NCBI GenBank assembly: GCA_037501455.1
Contig: CM074862.1
Span: forward strand, 84,064,001-84,128,000
From: Lantana camara
Taxonomy: Eukaryota; Streptophyta; Magnoliopsida; Lamiales; Verbenaceae
Direction: 5' to 3'
DNA length: 64,000 bases
Positions 34,535-46,400 of this stretch are shown here, piece after piece. Each line of letters starts with the position of its first letter. The stretch's first letter is position 1. The notes beneath the pieces were generated by a model. The model did not search any database. It was not told the DNA's origin and was given only the letters and a program-made list of their open reading frames with translations. The position numbers and the translations under genes were made by a program.

Positions 34535-35021
34535 TTAGAACACCACAAAGAGCAGCAACAACATAGAGCAACAGAACAGGGACACACACAACCACATTCT
34601 TAGCCTACTCAAATTCTGCTTCTTAATTGCAATTTCAGAGTGGAGAAATTGATTCTCATTATGTAGAGTCTGATTTTCTGACAACTTCTGCTCCATGAGT
34701 TCAATCTCAATCTTAAGGACCTGGATTTTCTTCAATTTCGTCTCCATGACCTCCAATTCAGCCTCCAGTCGATTAATTTTCCTCAACAAACCATGTATAA
34801 TAACTTTAGATCTATTGCACATCTCTCTATCCACCCATTGAAAATATTTGCATTTCTGCAAAAAGATGAAACAAATAAATTGAAAAAATATTTACATTTT
34901 AAAGATTAATATTGAGAAATAAACACATTACCATCTCCAAACACCCAAAGAAACGTCTTCCGGGATTATTGGGCTTCCACAAAGTGCGCAACACAACACT
35001 TCTTCCACAATGACAAACCAT
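34535..35021 (-). CDS. GRF zinc-finger protein with coiled coil and C-terminal membrane anchor, carried by the MULE
   Basis: Two exons, 35021-34932 and 34855-34535, are joined over a 76-base intron with donor GTAATG and acceptor TGCAG, in phase 0. They give a 136-residue protein. Exon 1 has MVCHCGRSVVLRTLWKPNNP and GRRFFGC; exon 2 starts KCKYFQWVD. Together these form the GRF zinc finger (Cys3, Cys5, Cys27, Cys32, with GRRFF and FQWVD), a single-strand nucleic-acid-binding module in other proteins. Residues about 45-105 are a Leu/Glu/Lys heptad coiled coil. Residues about 114-136 are hydrophobic (LCVSLFCCSMLLLLFVVF), a likely tail anchor. No lesion is seen, unlike the transposase next to it. 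A small second gene at this place recalls mudrB, but mudrB is not a GRF protein. Function in the element is unknown. Confidence 0.8.
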
Positions 35022-35580
35022 TTGCGGTTGATTTGCAAAACTAGATGGGTTGTTGAAAGTTGAAATTGGAAGTGGACAATGAAGCTGTAAACTCCATGGA
35101 TGAACAAATTTAGTTGCTTGAAGAAATTTTGCTTTGCTTAGAGTTTTCCTCTGAGAAATAGATGGTGCGAGTGAAACTAGGTTTAGAAAAATTGGGGATG
35201 AATGAAAACAATTTCAATTTTATATTAATTTTTCTATAAAAGTCCTAACATAATTAGAATGCAAGTGGGGGGAATTCTTCCCTCCAATTTATATTGTAAT
35301 GATTTGGAATGTCTATTTGGCAAATAAATAATGTAGCAAAATGCCACACACACAAAAATCCATGACATGTTGGATCCATTTTGGACACATCTGATTTGGC
35401 AACACACGTGGAAAACCAACATGGACTGCGTCAGTGGTTTCATGCCTCCGGTGATATTTTGCATGAAATTGCCATTTTTTTGAGTTGAGGGTTTATTTTT
35501 TCATCGGAAAACGAAATGGCGTAAAAATGCTTAAATAGCGTACTTACTATACCAAAAATGCAATTTTCCCTTTGACTTAT

Positions 35581-36501
35581 TATCCTGTTTGATATCGAAG
35601 ATTAGTATTGTGTCATCTTGTGCATTGACCGAGATGCCCCTGGAATAAAAGATCAACTTACATGTCCCTTGATATTACATGATACATAACCATTATTACA
35701 TATGACCAGATATCAGATGGTTTGTTTCAAAAACAAAAGATCTCAGATAGTTGAGCAACCAAGTCCACAAAATATTATGGGTACAAGTTTTCACACCAGG
35801 CTATACTAAATCTAAACCAAAGACAGGACAAAAGAGAGCATATTGACACCACAGGGATACAACAAACCACTAAATAATTTAGTCATCCACTACATAGACC
35901 TCATTTAGATTGTTGTAAAACTAGACAAAAACCACAAACCACTAAATAATTTGTTAATCCACTACATAGACCTCATTTAGATTGTTGTAAAACTAGACAA
36001 AAAACATTGGTAAAGTAAAGGTATCATCAACCGAGCTTAAATTTAGACTTAGTTATTCATTAATCTGAAAGAGTATTCAAATTACTGGACCATGAACAGA
36101 TTGCTTTCTACCACAACATTATTCTACCCAAAAGGTATCAACAATCGAGCTTAAAGTTGAAAATAATATTCAAGCAAATTTATTTGTTCCTTAGAATCTC
36201 AAACACATAAAAATAACTGAAAAATAACAAAAATGCGTGTAGATAACATGAATATGAAATCATTCCAAGAACCATATCAGTGTGCCTTGCACATAATAGT
36301 AATTGATAATCTAATTCAATTTCAATTGAAAGTTTAAGTCCCTAATCTGGAGAAAAAAAAAAAAAGTATAGGTACCAACTTCCATGTATAAAAAAACATC
36401 CACAATGTGCTCAAGATATGGGCCCCGGCTATATCTTCAGTTTTAGTGACATGTCCAATCTGTAATATGCAAACAAAATAGTGAAATTACCATCGTAAGT
36501 G
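35581..36501. other. Intergenic DNA with a 71-bp tandem duplication
   Basis: A 71-bp unit (CACTAAATAATTTAGTCATC through CTAGACAAAAA) is repeated at about 35868 and 35939. No gene is visible. The right edge is the target site of the copia element; the TTTAA at 36502-36506 is its duplication. Confidence 0.6.
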
Positions 36502-36506
36502 TTTAA

Positions 36507-36934
36507 TGTAGGGAAAACCCCTAATCCTTAACAAACATGTCGAAATCGTCGAGAACACACAAACGAAAGCGTACCTTGATCCATAAAAATCCGTAGTTGA
36601 CTAGCAATCTAAGGTTGAGGTCTTCTAAGCCTTGATACACCGTCAATTCTATTCTTTGTGGGATGGGCCAGAAAAGAACACAAGTATGTATCTGACTTAG
36701 GGATCACAACCCTAATATATAATTCCAGAAATAGGGTATCTTAATTATGGGCCCATCAATTATAATTAAATGTCCACGGGCTTCTACAATAAAAGACCCA
36801 TACTTCAACAAATATTCCTATAAGCCCATATAATTAAATATATCTTAAATAGATCACTCAATTGGGCTTGTATTATGAGATAACCCATGTATAATTTATT
36901 AAATATGTGAGACCACCAAATAGGAAATCCAACA
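36507..36934 (-). repeat. 3' LTR of the copia element
   Basis: The minus strand begins TGTTGGATTTCCTATTTGG and ends GGGGTTTTCCCTACA. It is preceded on the minus strand by the purine tract GACCAAGTGGGAGAT (36935-36949), the usual copia polypurine tract. Confidence 0.9.
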
Positions 36935-36949
36935 ATCTCCCACTTGGTC
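36935..36949 (-). promoter_or_regulatory. Polypurine tract of the copia element
   Basis: GACCAAGTGGGAGAT on the minus strand immediately precedes the LTR. This string is characteristic of many plant copia elements. Confidence 0.85.
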
Positions 36950-37629
36950 CACATATGTTTTCAAATGATTGTATATAGTTTTAAACCTTAGTGCGTGCAA
37001 CCTTATGCTATCTCTACTTTCAAAATATTCCCAAACGATCTGGTGCATCAATTATGTTATTATAGGATCAAAGCAGCTTTCGTTACACAATTCGTAACTA
37101 AACCGAACAATGGTCACAATACTAACACAATCAATGACATAGATCAAAAGTATGGCATGTAGCATGGAAATTACATGTAATGTGATCTTAGTCATGCCTA
37201 TTTCCAACTGGTGCTACCTTATGACTCAAAGAGTCCCAAAGCAGTTTCAAATACTTAATGCAAAACCGCAATAGAAAGCTAAAATCCTTATTGTCAGAGT
37301 ATTCAATCAAATAAAACTTTATTTGTCTTATAAACCTCAGTTTGTACAGAACATAAAACATGTCAATAAGCAAGACGAAAAATCACAAACTCACACTACT
37401 AAGATATGTCATCTAGTTTGATAATAGCCATATGAGCCACAAGTTCATGAAACACTTTAGGTGGTTATCCCTTAATGAGTGGGTCTGCTAGCATCGAGTT
37501 TGTACTTATATGCTCTATTGACACTTAAAGACTCTGAACTCTTTCTTTCACAACCAGATACTTAATATATATATATATATATATGCTTAGATTTAGATGA
37601 ACTCTGGTTGTTCTTTGAATTTAACTTCG

Positions 37630-40444
37630 CAGCCTTATTATTCACAATTAATTCACAAAATTTCGGAGCCACATCCCCTGATTCGATGCCTCAAAGCATA
37701 CTACAAATTCAGCCTCCATAGTGGACGAAGCTATCAGTGTCTGTTTGAAACTTTTCCAAAGAAGACATAACCTGATTTGGATCTTCTGCTGTCAAGGCAT
37801 CCATCATAGTTTGAATCGGACTATCCAATGATCTCCAAGTGATCCGATATCTGATAGGTGACCATGTAATCCTTAGTCTTTTATAGATACCTCATAACCC
37901 GTTTTACTTCCTTTCAATGATTCATTCTCGGGTTACTAAGATATCTGCCTAACATCCCTACTATGTACTTTAAATCCGGATGCGTACACACTTACTGTAG
38001 ATGTATAAGGGATTTCCTCCATCTCTTTGTTCTCAAGGTCCTTCTTAGGACATTTGAGCAAACTAAATTTATCACCTTTTGACACAGGTGTGTCCCCTGG
38101 TGCACGATTCTGCATGCCAAAATGGCTCAACACCTTATTGATATACGCCTTTTACAATAAGGCGAGTATACCTTTGAAATGATCCCTATGGATTGTATAC
38201 CCAGAACATATGACGCCTCCCCTATATCTTTTATCTCAAATTTACTTGATAGAAATTTCTTGGTTTCACTCATTAGGCTTATATCGCTGCTTGCTAATAG
38301 AATGTCATCTACGTACAACACCAAGATAATAAATTTTCTCTCACTGACCTTGAGATATATGTATTGGTCAACAGTGTTTTCCTTAAAGCGAAAAGAGAAA
38401 ATCACCTTATCAAATTTTCGGTACCATTGACGGGACGCCTACTTTAGACTGTAAATGGACTTCTTAAGTTTACATACTGGGTGCTTTGAATCTTTGGACT
38501 CAAAGTTCTCCGGTTGCACCATGTATATAGTTTCTTCAATGTCTCCATTGAGAAACGCTATCTTTATGTCCATTTGATTGAACTCTAAATCATAATGAGC
38601 TACAAGTGCCATAATGATTCTAAAAGAGTCTTTCGTTGCAACTGGAGAGAAAGTCTCCTTAAAATCAATTCCTTCTTTGAGTGAAACCCTTGGCAACAAG
38701 GCGTGCCTTATATCTTTCGATGTTACCATTTGAATCCCGTTTGGTTTTAAAATCTATTGACAACTAATTGGTTTTACTACTTGTGGTAACTCGACAAAAT
38801 CCCAAACGTCATTGTCCATCATGGATTTCATCTCTTCATTCATGGCTTTGATCCATTCATTAGAGTTTGAACACAATTTTACATGATTGAAAAATGTATG
38901 ATCATCTTACAATCCTATATCAAATTCATGTTCATGGAGGTAAACGACATAGTCATCTGAAATCGCCTTCCTCTTTTCCTTAGTGGACCTCCTTATAGGC
39001 ACTTCATTTTGAGGTTGTTGTGGTTCATCATCTTGAATAGATGATGGTTCTGGATTTATTCACTGGGTCCTAACTCATTATTTTGAACAAATAATGGACC
39101 CGAAACTGATTCAGCAGGAATCCCAAATGTGATTGTGTTTTTCAAGTTGTCTTGATTCGCAGGCTGAAGAGTGATAGGAATATTTATCCAATCATTCTTG
39201 GTTGCAATGTAGTGGGAATGTTAACAGGTTCCTCGTTAAATACATTCTTTCCAATTTGATCCCTCCCACTATAATCAACATCCTCAATGAATTTGGCATT
39301 TCCCGTTTCAAAAAAGAACTTTTTTGAGGGGTTATAAAATTTAAATCCCCTAGACCTTTCCGAGTAACCTACAAAGTAGCTCTAATTGTTCTTGAATCCA
39401 GTTTCCTTTTGTTAGTCTTATAGGGCCTAGCTTCAGCTGGACATCCCCAGACATGCAAGTGCCTAACACTAGGCTTCTTGCTTGTCCACAACTCGTATGG
39501 GGTTTTGTCATACTTCTCACCCCAAAGTGATTCTGGTAATGAAGAATGATTAATCATACTTCTCACCATATCCTTAAGAGTTCAGTTTCGTCTCTCAGAA
39601 ACATCAATTTGGTTTAGACTCCCCGGTATGGTGTAGTGAGGTACGATTCCACACTCGCTTAAGTATTTGGAGAAGGGTCGTGGATGTTGTTCATCGGATC
39701 CGTCATATCTGCCATAGTATTCTCCACCACGGTCAGATCTGACAACTTTAATTTTTTCGCCTAGTTGATTCTCAACTTCGGCTTTGAAAGCCTTAAATAC
39801 GTACAAAAACTGTAACTTCTCATGAATTAGGTACAAATATCCATAACGAGAGTAATTATCAATAAAGTTGATAAAGTATCGTTGTCCATTCCAAGATGCT
39901 GTAGGGAATTGACAGCAAATATCTGTATGCATCAACTCTAAAGGTTCTTTACTCCTATTGGCACCCAATTTTCTCATATTTGTTTGTTTTCCCTTTATAT
40001 ATTCTATACAGATTTTAAAGTTTGTAAAATCAAGGGAATCAAGAATTCCTTGTGATATAAGCCTCTGTATTCTCTTTTCAGAGATATGTCTTAAACGCTT
40101 ATGCCACAACATTGATAAATTCTAATTTGTTAACCTACGTTTAGTACCAAAATTACTTGAATACATATTTTCAATATTAGTTGAAGCTTTGGTGTTTAAT
40201 TTATACAAATTATCAATTTGAGTACCAATACCAACAATATTTGAATTTAAAAAAAAATAAAAACACAACTTCCATTTCTAAATGAACAAGAATATCTAGA
40301 TTTGTCCAAACAAGAAACAGAAATCAAGTTCTGTCTAAATGACAGTACAATGAAAGTTTCTTCCAAATTCAAATAAAAACTAGTATCTAAATGAATCCTA
40401 AAAACACCAATAGCTTCCACTAGAGCTTTATTGCCATTTTCCAC
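37630..40444 (-). pseudogene. pol: Copia pol: protease end, integrase, reverse transcriptase, RNase H
   Basis: Minus-strand pieces in order are: the protease tail with [13 protein letters not shown] (40444-40247); the pre-integrase and integrase core (40112-39582) with LWHKRLRHISEKRIQRL, HTDICCQFP, FIDNYSRYGYLYL and VRSDRGGEYYG; the integrase end (39569-39369); reverse transcriptase (38729-38439) with DFKETFSPVATKDSFRIIMA and QMDIKIAFLNGDIEETIYM, then LYVDDILLASSD (about 38300); and RNase H with ASSTMEAEF (about 37700). The YVDD active site and the first two integrase Asp remain. The segments sit in different frames separated by stops and indels, so the polyprotein cannot be made. The integrase-to-RT linker (38730-39368) is poorly conserved. 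Confidence 0.85.
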
Positions 40445-40612
40445 ATAGATGTATCTTTCAGCATCAGTTGGTACTCGGCACCTTTTGCAATCCTACATTT
40501 TGACACTTATGTGAGTAGTTACACCTGTATCTATCCCTTAAGTGTCACTAGGTACTAAAGCCAAATTAACTTCTGAACAAACAAAATTGAGAAGTCTACC
40601 ATTCTTTTCATG

Positions 40613-41440
40613 TCAAGCGGCGTATTTGGGATAATCCTTCTTTATGTGATCAGGTTTCTTGCAAAAGTAACAAGAAATAACCAAATTCTGTTTGTTTTGC
40701 ACCTTAGGTTGGCTTGTCCCAAATTCTACAGTTCCCTTATCCTTATTCCTTTTCCTTTTATTGGTGGTAGCCCTAACCGTAGAAGTCATAGCCAAATGAG
40801 CACTTTCAGTCCTATCTTATTTTTGTCTCTCTTCTTCTTGCACACATTGAGCTATAAGCTCATTTAAAGTCTATTTCTACTTTTAAATATTATAGGAGAT
40901 TTTAAATGGATTAAATTGTGCAGGAAGTGAGATCAAGACCAAGTGCATAAGTATGTCATCCGACATCTCAAGCTTTAAGCTATTAAGTCTTGTCACAAGA
41001 TTGGCCATCTCCATGATGTACTCCCTTATGTTTCTCTTACCTGTATACCGCATAGAAACGAGCTTACTAAGAGTAGTGCTCGTCTCAACCTTTTCATTGG
41101 TTTTGAATCGGTTTGCTATTTGGTCCAGGAAACTTTTAGCATTTTTTTCATCAGGAATAGCACCCCTTATGGCTTCCGGAATTGAGCGCCTCATGATTAT
41201 CAAACTCATGCGGTATGATCGCTCCCACTTCTCATATGCGGATCTCAGTACAGTGGAGCTAGTATCAGTGAGATCCGCAGGGCGATCAAACCTTAATGCA
41301 TGATCGAGATCTGCACAACCAAGCATAATCATAACATGCTTTTTCCATTGGTTGAAGTTAGAACCGTTAAGCTCAAGGATGTTGTTCAAGTTGGCAGGTG
41401 TAGAAGACACTATAAAAGAGAATAATATGCTCATAATCAA
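40613..41440 (-). pseudogene. gag: Copia gag with altered zinc knuckle
   Basis: The Gag frame (41440-40883) has LNNILELNGSNFNQWKKHV and LISLPAQFNPFKISYN, the typical plant copia Gag (UBN2-like) body. After a break the nucleocapsid part (40795-40613) has CYFCKKPDHIKKDYPKY. This is a CX2CX4HX4C knuckle in which the last Cys is Tyr, so zinc binding is probably lost. Gag and pol are in different frames, consistent with decay. Confidence 0.8.
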
Positions 41441-42056
41441 TTAAACATTGAAACATGCATAAACAAAGATAAAACCAAAAACCAAAATATATATGCACTG
41501 GTGGGCCCATCTCAAGATACCTAGCACAACATTATTATTTAGTCTTTGGACAAAAATACTAATTTGTAAATGGTACTCTTATACATAGTCAAAAATATTA
41601 ATACCAAAAACAACCTCACAATATGCCTTTCTTTGGACCGACATATTGTAAGCATGTTTACAACAAATATATCACATATTTATGACTATTCTTATTTGGC
41701 CAAAATAATCTTTCTTTGGGCCGATTATTTCGCATAGATAATAAAAGATAAATTAATTAACGAAAATCAATCAAATCTTACCTAATAGAGGTTGCTTTGG
41801 TAACATATCAGTTCAATCTAATCAATTTTTTTGATTACCGAAACAATTCCACTTTATTTACATATTTATACAAAATATATGTTTCGATCAAGCATGATAC
41901 CAGAGCATATTTCAATATGCCATCCGAAAAAGGAATTGGCAAAATTCCAAAGACATATATGGAGATATTAACCAAGAATTGCACCAAACAACGCCACATA
42001 TTTAGAACCATTTTGTAATTCTCGTGAAAATTAAAACATATATCCAAGGAGCTAAC
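41441..42056 (-). other. Leader of the copia element, first part
   Basis: This is untranslated sequence 5' of copia gag, up to the first nested insertion. The remaining leader is at 43302-43438 and 50285-50394. No feature is seen apart from ATTTATGACTATTC-type AT-rich sequence. Confidence 0.5.
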
Positions 42057-42282
42057 TGCCGCAAAAACCCTGCGTTATTCGAAATCATCATAAAAAACCC
42101 TATGAAAAAAATAATGATACAAAAAACCCTATGTTTTATTAAATAAACTCACCGCCCCCTCACCTCAACTGGTCAGCAAAAAAAATTAAAAACCCCATTA
42201 TACCCTTATACACTGTAGTAATTATTTATAAATATATATATATGTACATATAAAATATAATAAATTTCTAAAATCTTATTTA

Positions 42283-42330
<48 letters not shown>

Positions 42331-43301
42331 GCAATAAACTTATAAAATCTTATTTAATATATACATAATACATATTAATAAATCTATAAAATTAATATTT
42401 ATATATATATATATATATATATAATATAATATACCTAAAAGATCCATTGCCGCCACTATTGACCTCCGGAAAGAACATAGCCGCCGCCTCTCCACCTCCA
42501 GAAACACCATAGCCGCCGTCTTCCAGTCCCACCTCCGCCGTAGGCGGATCTGCTCTCCTCTCCACTTTCGCCTTCTAGTCCCTCCTCCGCCGCCGCACAA
42601 AATGCCACCACCGCCGGATATACTCTCCTCTCCACCTCCGCGACCGAGATGTACAAGGGCGCCTCCAAGCTCGTCTTCGGTAAACAATAATTCCTCAGAT
42701 TCGCCATCGGTAGATCTGAGTTTGTGTGTCTATAGATCTGAGTTTAATTTTGTGTTGTTGTTCACGGTAGGCCGGTGGCCATTGTTGTGGTGATGTTGTA
42801 TTGTTGTGGTGGTGGTGTGCAGCGGTGACATCTTCATCTGATCAGAGAAGACGACCCTCTATCTTCTTGGGTTTTCTGGCGGTGAGTTCGGAGTATAGAG
42901 GGAAGAAGACGAAGTCTTCCCCCTTTTTTCTTCTTCTTCTCTTTTTCTTTTTTGCCGGAGGCCATTGTTGGCTTGGTGTTATATTGTTGTGGTGGTGTGC
43001 GGCGGTGGCATCTTCATCTCATCGGAGAAGACGACCCTCCATCTTCTTGGTTTTTCCAGCGGTGAATTCGGAGTATATATTAAATATTATTTATAAAATT
43101 TATTGTTTATCTCTATATATATAGCTATGCTATGTAATATATATTTATAAAATACATGGGTAAAATAGTTATTTTAGGCGAAAAAGTGAAAAAAATCCAA
43201 TCACCCTTGCAGTCAACGTGCGTAAAGTGCACGGGGGTTTTCTGTGCATATTTTTTAAAATATAGGGTACAATTTCGAATAACACAGGGTACCTGCGTGC
43301 A
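42057..43301. mobile_element. Non-autonomous inverted-repeat element carrying GC-rich gene-like DNA
   Basis: The left end TGCCGCAAAAACCCTGCG, then TTATTCGAAAT, matches the right end reversed, TGCACGCAGGTACCCTGTG, then TTATTCGAAAT. The target duplication is not clear. The middle (42430-43080) has exon-like GC-rich DNA bounded by (TA)n. Within it about 100 bp occur twice: 42796-42898 and 42978-43078, with AGAAGACGACCCTC and CGGTGA(G/A)TTCGGAGTATA. This resembles elements that capture host gene fragments, but I cannot name the source gene. Confidence 0.55.
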
Positions 43302-43438
43302 AATTTTCCTATATCTAAGGCAAATGCGTACATGTAAATACACAATTACAGGATATATATGCAAAATCATGCATAATACCAATAATGATGTCCACTATAT
43401 AACATATAATATTAAAGTCCCTTACACAAGAGTACACA

Positions 43439-46400
43439 TGTAGCACCTCGCACGGTGGGTATCGACATACGAGATGGGAAACCCGTACGTAAGCCAAGCA
43501 GAGACTAACGGGAGACAGATAGACACACACCTAAGCTAGGCGAAACGTAGACCCTGAACGTGAAACAAACCAACAAAAACAAATGCATGCAGAAGCAATC
43601 CAAGCACTTAAACATACATGGAAACAACAGGTGATGGGTTCAATTAGCATAGGTACATAATCCCGAATATAAATAAAATTATAAATGCAAAAGAGTTCAT
43701 TCTATTCCTAGAAGCCTGTCCCGAAAATATAACAGGTCAAATAAAGCTTACAAATGTACATACATTCAAATCTTACATACATACTTAACCGGAATACAAA
43801 ATGCATATGCAAAGACTCGAACTAAAATGAAGAATTGACACTATTCATCTTCTTCGTCAAAGCCATGAAACAGAGCAAGAATATCTACATTCTGTAGCGC
43901 CTCCCCAACACTACAACCCCGCACCGCAATACTCCCTGAGTGGAGGTTAGACCCAACACCCAGGAAATACTACGGCGAACGGTCAGGAAAATATGAATGG
44001 AGTATGTGACACAGTGCAGCGGAAGATAAAGAGATTCAACCTTACCAATGAACGGGGAGGATAACGTACAATGAGCAAGGATTATCATTATTGATCAAAG
44101 TAGTTTGCAGAAGAGTACAACAGGTTGACACGCAAGGACAAAGTATGAGATGGTTTGTTTCTACAGAGAGTAGGTTCAAGACAGTGTACTCGTAGGATCG
44201 GATCCAACCTACGGTTGTAGTGCTTCAAGATACCTCTAGTTGTCGTTCATTGATTCCTGAAATCATGCATTTTAAAATAGGCGGGAGGGTTAGTCAAAGT
44301 GACTAAGTGAAGGTGGGTATAATAACTTATATGTATATGTGTATATATATTTATGTATATGATCAAGAAGATCTTGATCTGAAATAATAGCACTAGGATA
44401 TAGCAAATAGGAAACGGTTCATAATAATTGTAAAACAGGGATAGGGGTAGTTTGGAATATTTGTAGAAATATGAACCGTTTGTAACAAGAACATTATTGC
44501 CCGCAAGCTAGGCCTTTCCACCCATAACTCCTTGAATAGTTGGTAAAATAGTATCGGGCTGATCAGGCTCCGATACTTCAATAAAACCAAGAATATTAAC
44601 TCCACTACTCCTTGATGTCAATAGGGAATCAAACCCTAGAGACCACGAACTAGATTCGGGAGGCAGCTATCTCTCCCTCATCCCTTGGCGTGGAGTAACT
44701 AACCTCCAGTTAAACCACTACCAAGAGGTGGTGGCAGTCCGCAGCACCAACAATACCCTCGGCCCGATACCTTCAGGGTAATTGCTCGCTACGGTTACAG
44801 CCGGGGCCCATAACAGGAATCGAGAACAATATTTTGCTTGCATAACCCGGAATCAATGTTTTGATAAAATGGACTTGAAATATATAATGTTCTAGAAAAA
44901 CGTTGATTCCGGCAAGAAAGTATTTTTCCCTTAAAAGGGATAGTGTAGTAAAGTAATATATATATATATATGGCAGTAAATCAATATGATGGGTAGGCTT
45001 GAAAATAGTTTTTATATAGATACGTATGTATAGGCATGATTCCAGTTGAAAACATTTTAACCCTCACCTATACCGGTAGTCAGACATTGTAATGTGGATT
45101 CCAGTGCGCCTGAAAGTATTAACTACTATAGACTTAGAACTAGGTTCCTTATATTAATCAAATAAGCACATAAAACACATAATGTTCATGCATAAAAGGA
45201 TTACATCAAGTAAACACATAAACTATATCATGTTAGAGAATTCCCGATAAACTCTAATCTTAACCGTTTAAGGGAAATTAAGTAATTAATCAGGTTTCAT
45301 GAATTCTTAAACCACTTAAATATTTATTAATCACATTATAATCTTAATTATAACATTAGCAATGGAATTTAGAATTTAATTTGACAATGTAGGTTATATT
45401 TTGAAAATAATTCACAATTTACCGATTTTTGGAAAATTCGGATAAAATCTTTATTTAAAAATTGCAAAACTTATTTTATAATTATTTCAATAATATTTTC
45501 GAAATTATCATGATAAATGTTGACCAAAAGTCAAAGTTACTATTGAAAACATTTACTATTCAATTTCTTATGAATTAATCACTTTATAACATAAAATCGA
45601 ACACACACTCTCACACACTATCACACGTGCACTTAAAATTGATCAAGAACAACATGAACATGTTCTTGAGCCTATTTGAATATTCAAAGAAGGTATGTAA
45701 CACACTTGATCATATTCATATTTATAACATAGAATTTGAAGCATAATATAGCAAAATATATTAATTCTCTATGAAAAATAATTCTAAATAAATTATTCTT
45801 GACATGAATTTAATCAAACAAGATCATAATTATTTAAACACATATTCATATCATATCATATCATAACTCATGCATTTAATTAAATAAAATGCATATATGT
45901 TATCACATTTTTCCTAAACTAGCATAAATAGCATATATTTCATAAAATAAATTCCTAAAGTATAATTTAATTAATCCTAGACATGCTACTACTATTATTA
46001 TACTAAGAACATTATATAAAGCATGAAATAATAAAAGAAAACATACCTTAGAGAGAGAAGGGAGAGAGTGGCGTGAGAATGGGGGGGAAGAGAGTGATTT
46101 TGTGTGTTGATTTGTGAGGTATAAAAAAGGCTTGAGGGGGGTATTTATAGGTAGTCATGAGGGGTCTTTAAGCAATAAATGAAAGTTTATGGGAGATGTG
46201 GTTGCTTATGATTTCAACAAATGCTTGGTAATAAATTTGGAGATGTGGTTAAATTACATGTTAAACAAATGCTAGGTAATTAACTAAGTAATGTGGAGAA
46301 ATTACATTCATTTGTTTAATCCTTCTAGAAGACCATGTGGTCATGGATGATGTCATTTTGATTAAAAATAAATGTAAAATAATATAAAATTTATTCAACA

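Larger units (their letters stand above)
29589..35570 (+). mobile_element. Complete Mutator-like element (MULE) with two convergent genes
   Basis: The termini are GGGAAAATTGCATTTTTGGT on both sides, as inverted repeats of about 114 bp (29589-29703 and 35457-35570). An exact 10-bp duplication, TTTGACTTAT, flanks it (29579-29588 and 35571-35580); Mutator elements make 9-10 bp. Inside, a MuDR-type transposase gene reads rightward and a GRF zinc-finger gene reads leftward, tail to tail, as mudrA and mudrB do in maize MuDR. The transposase is ruined by several lesions, while the second gene is intact. Confidence 0.92.
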
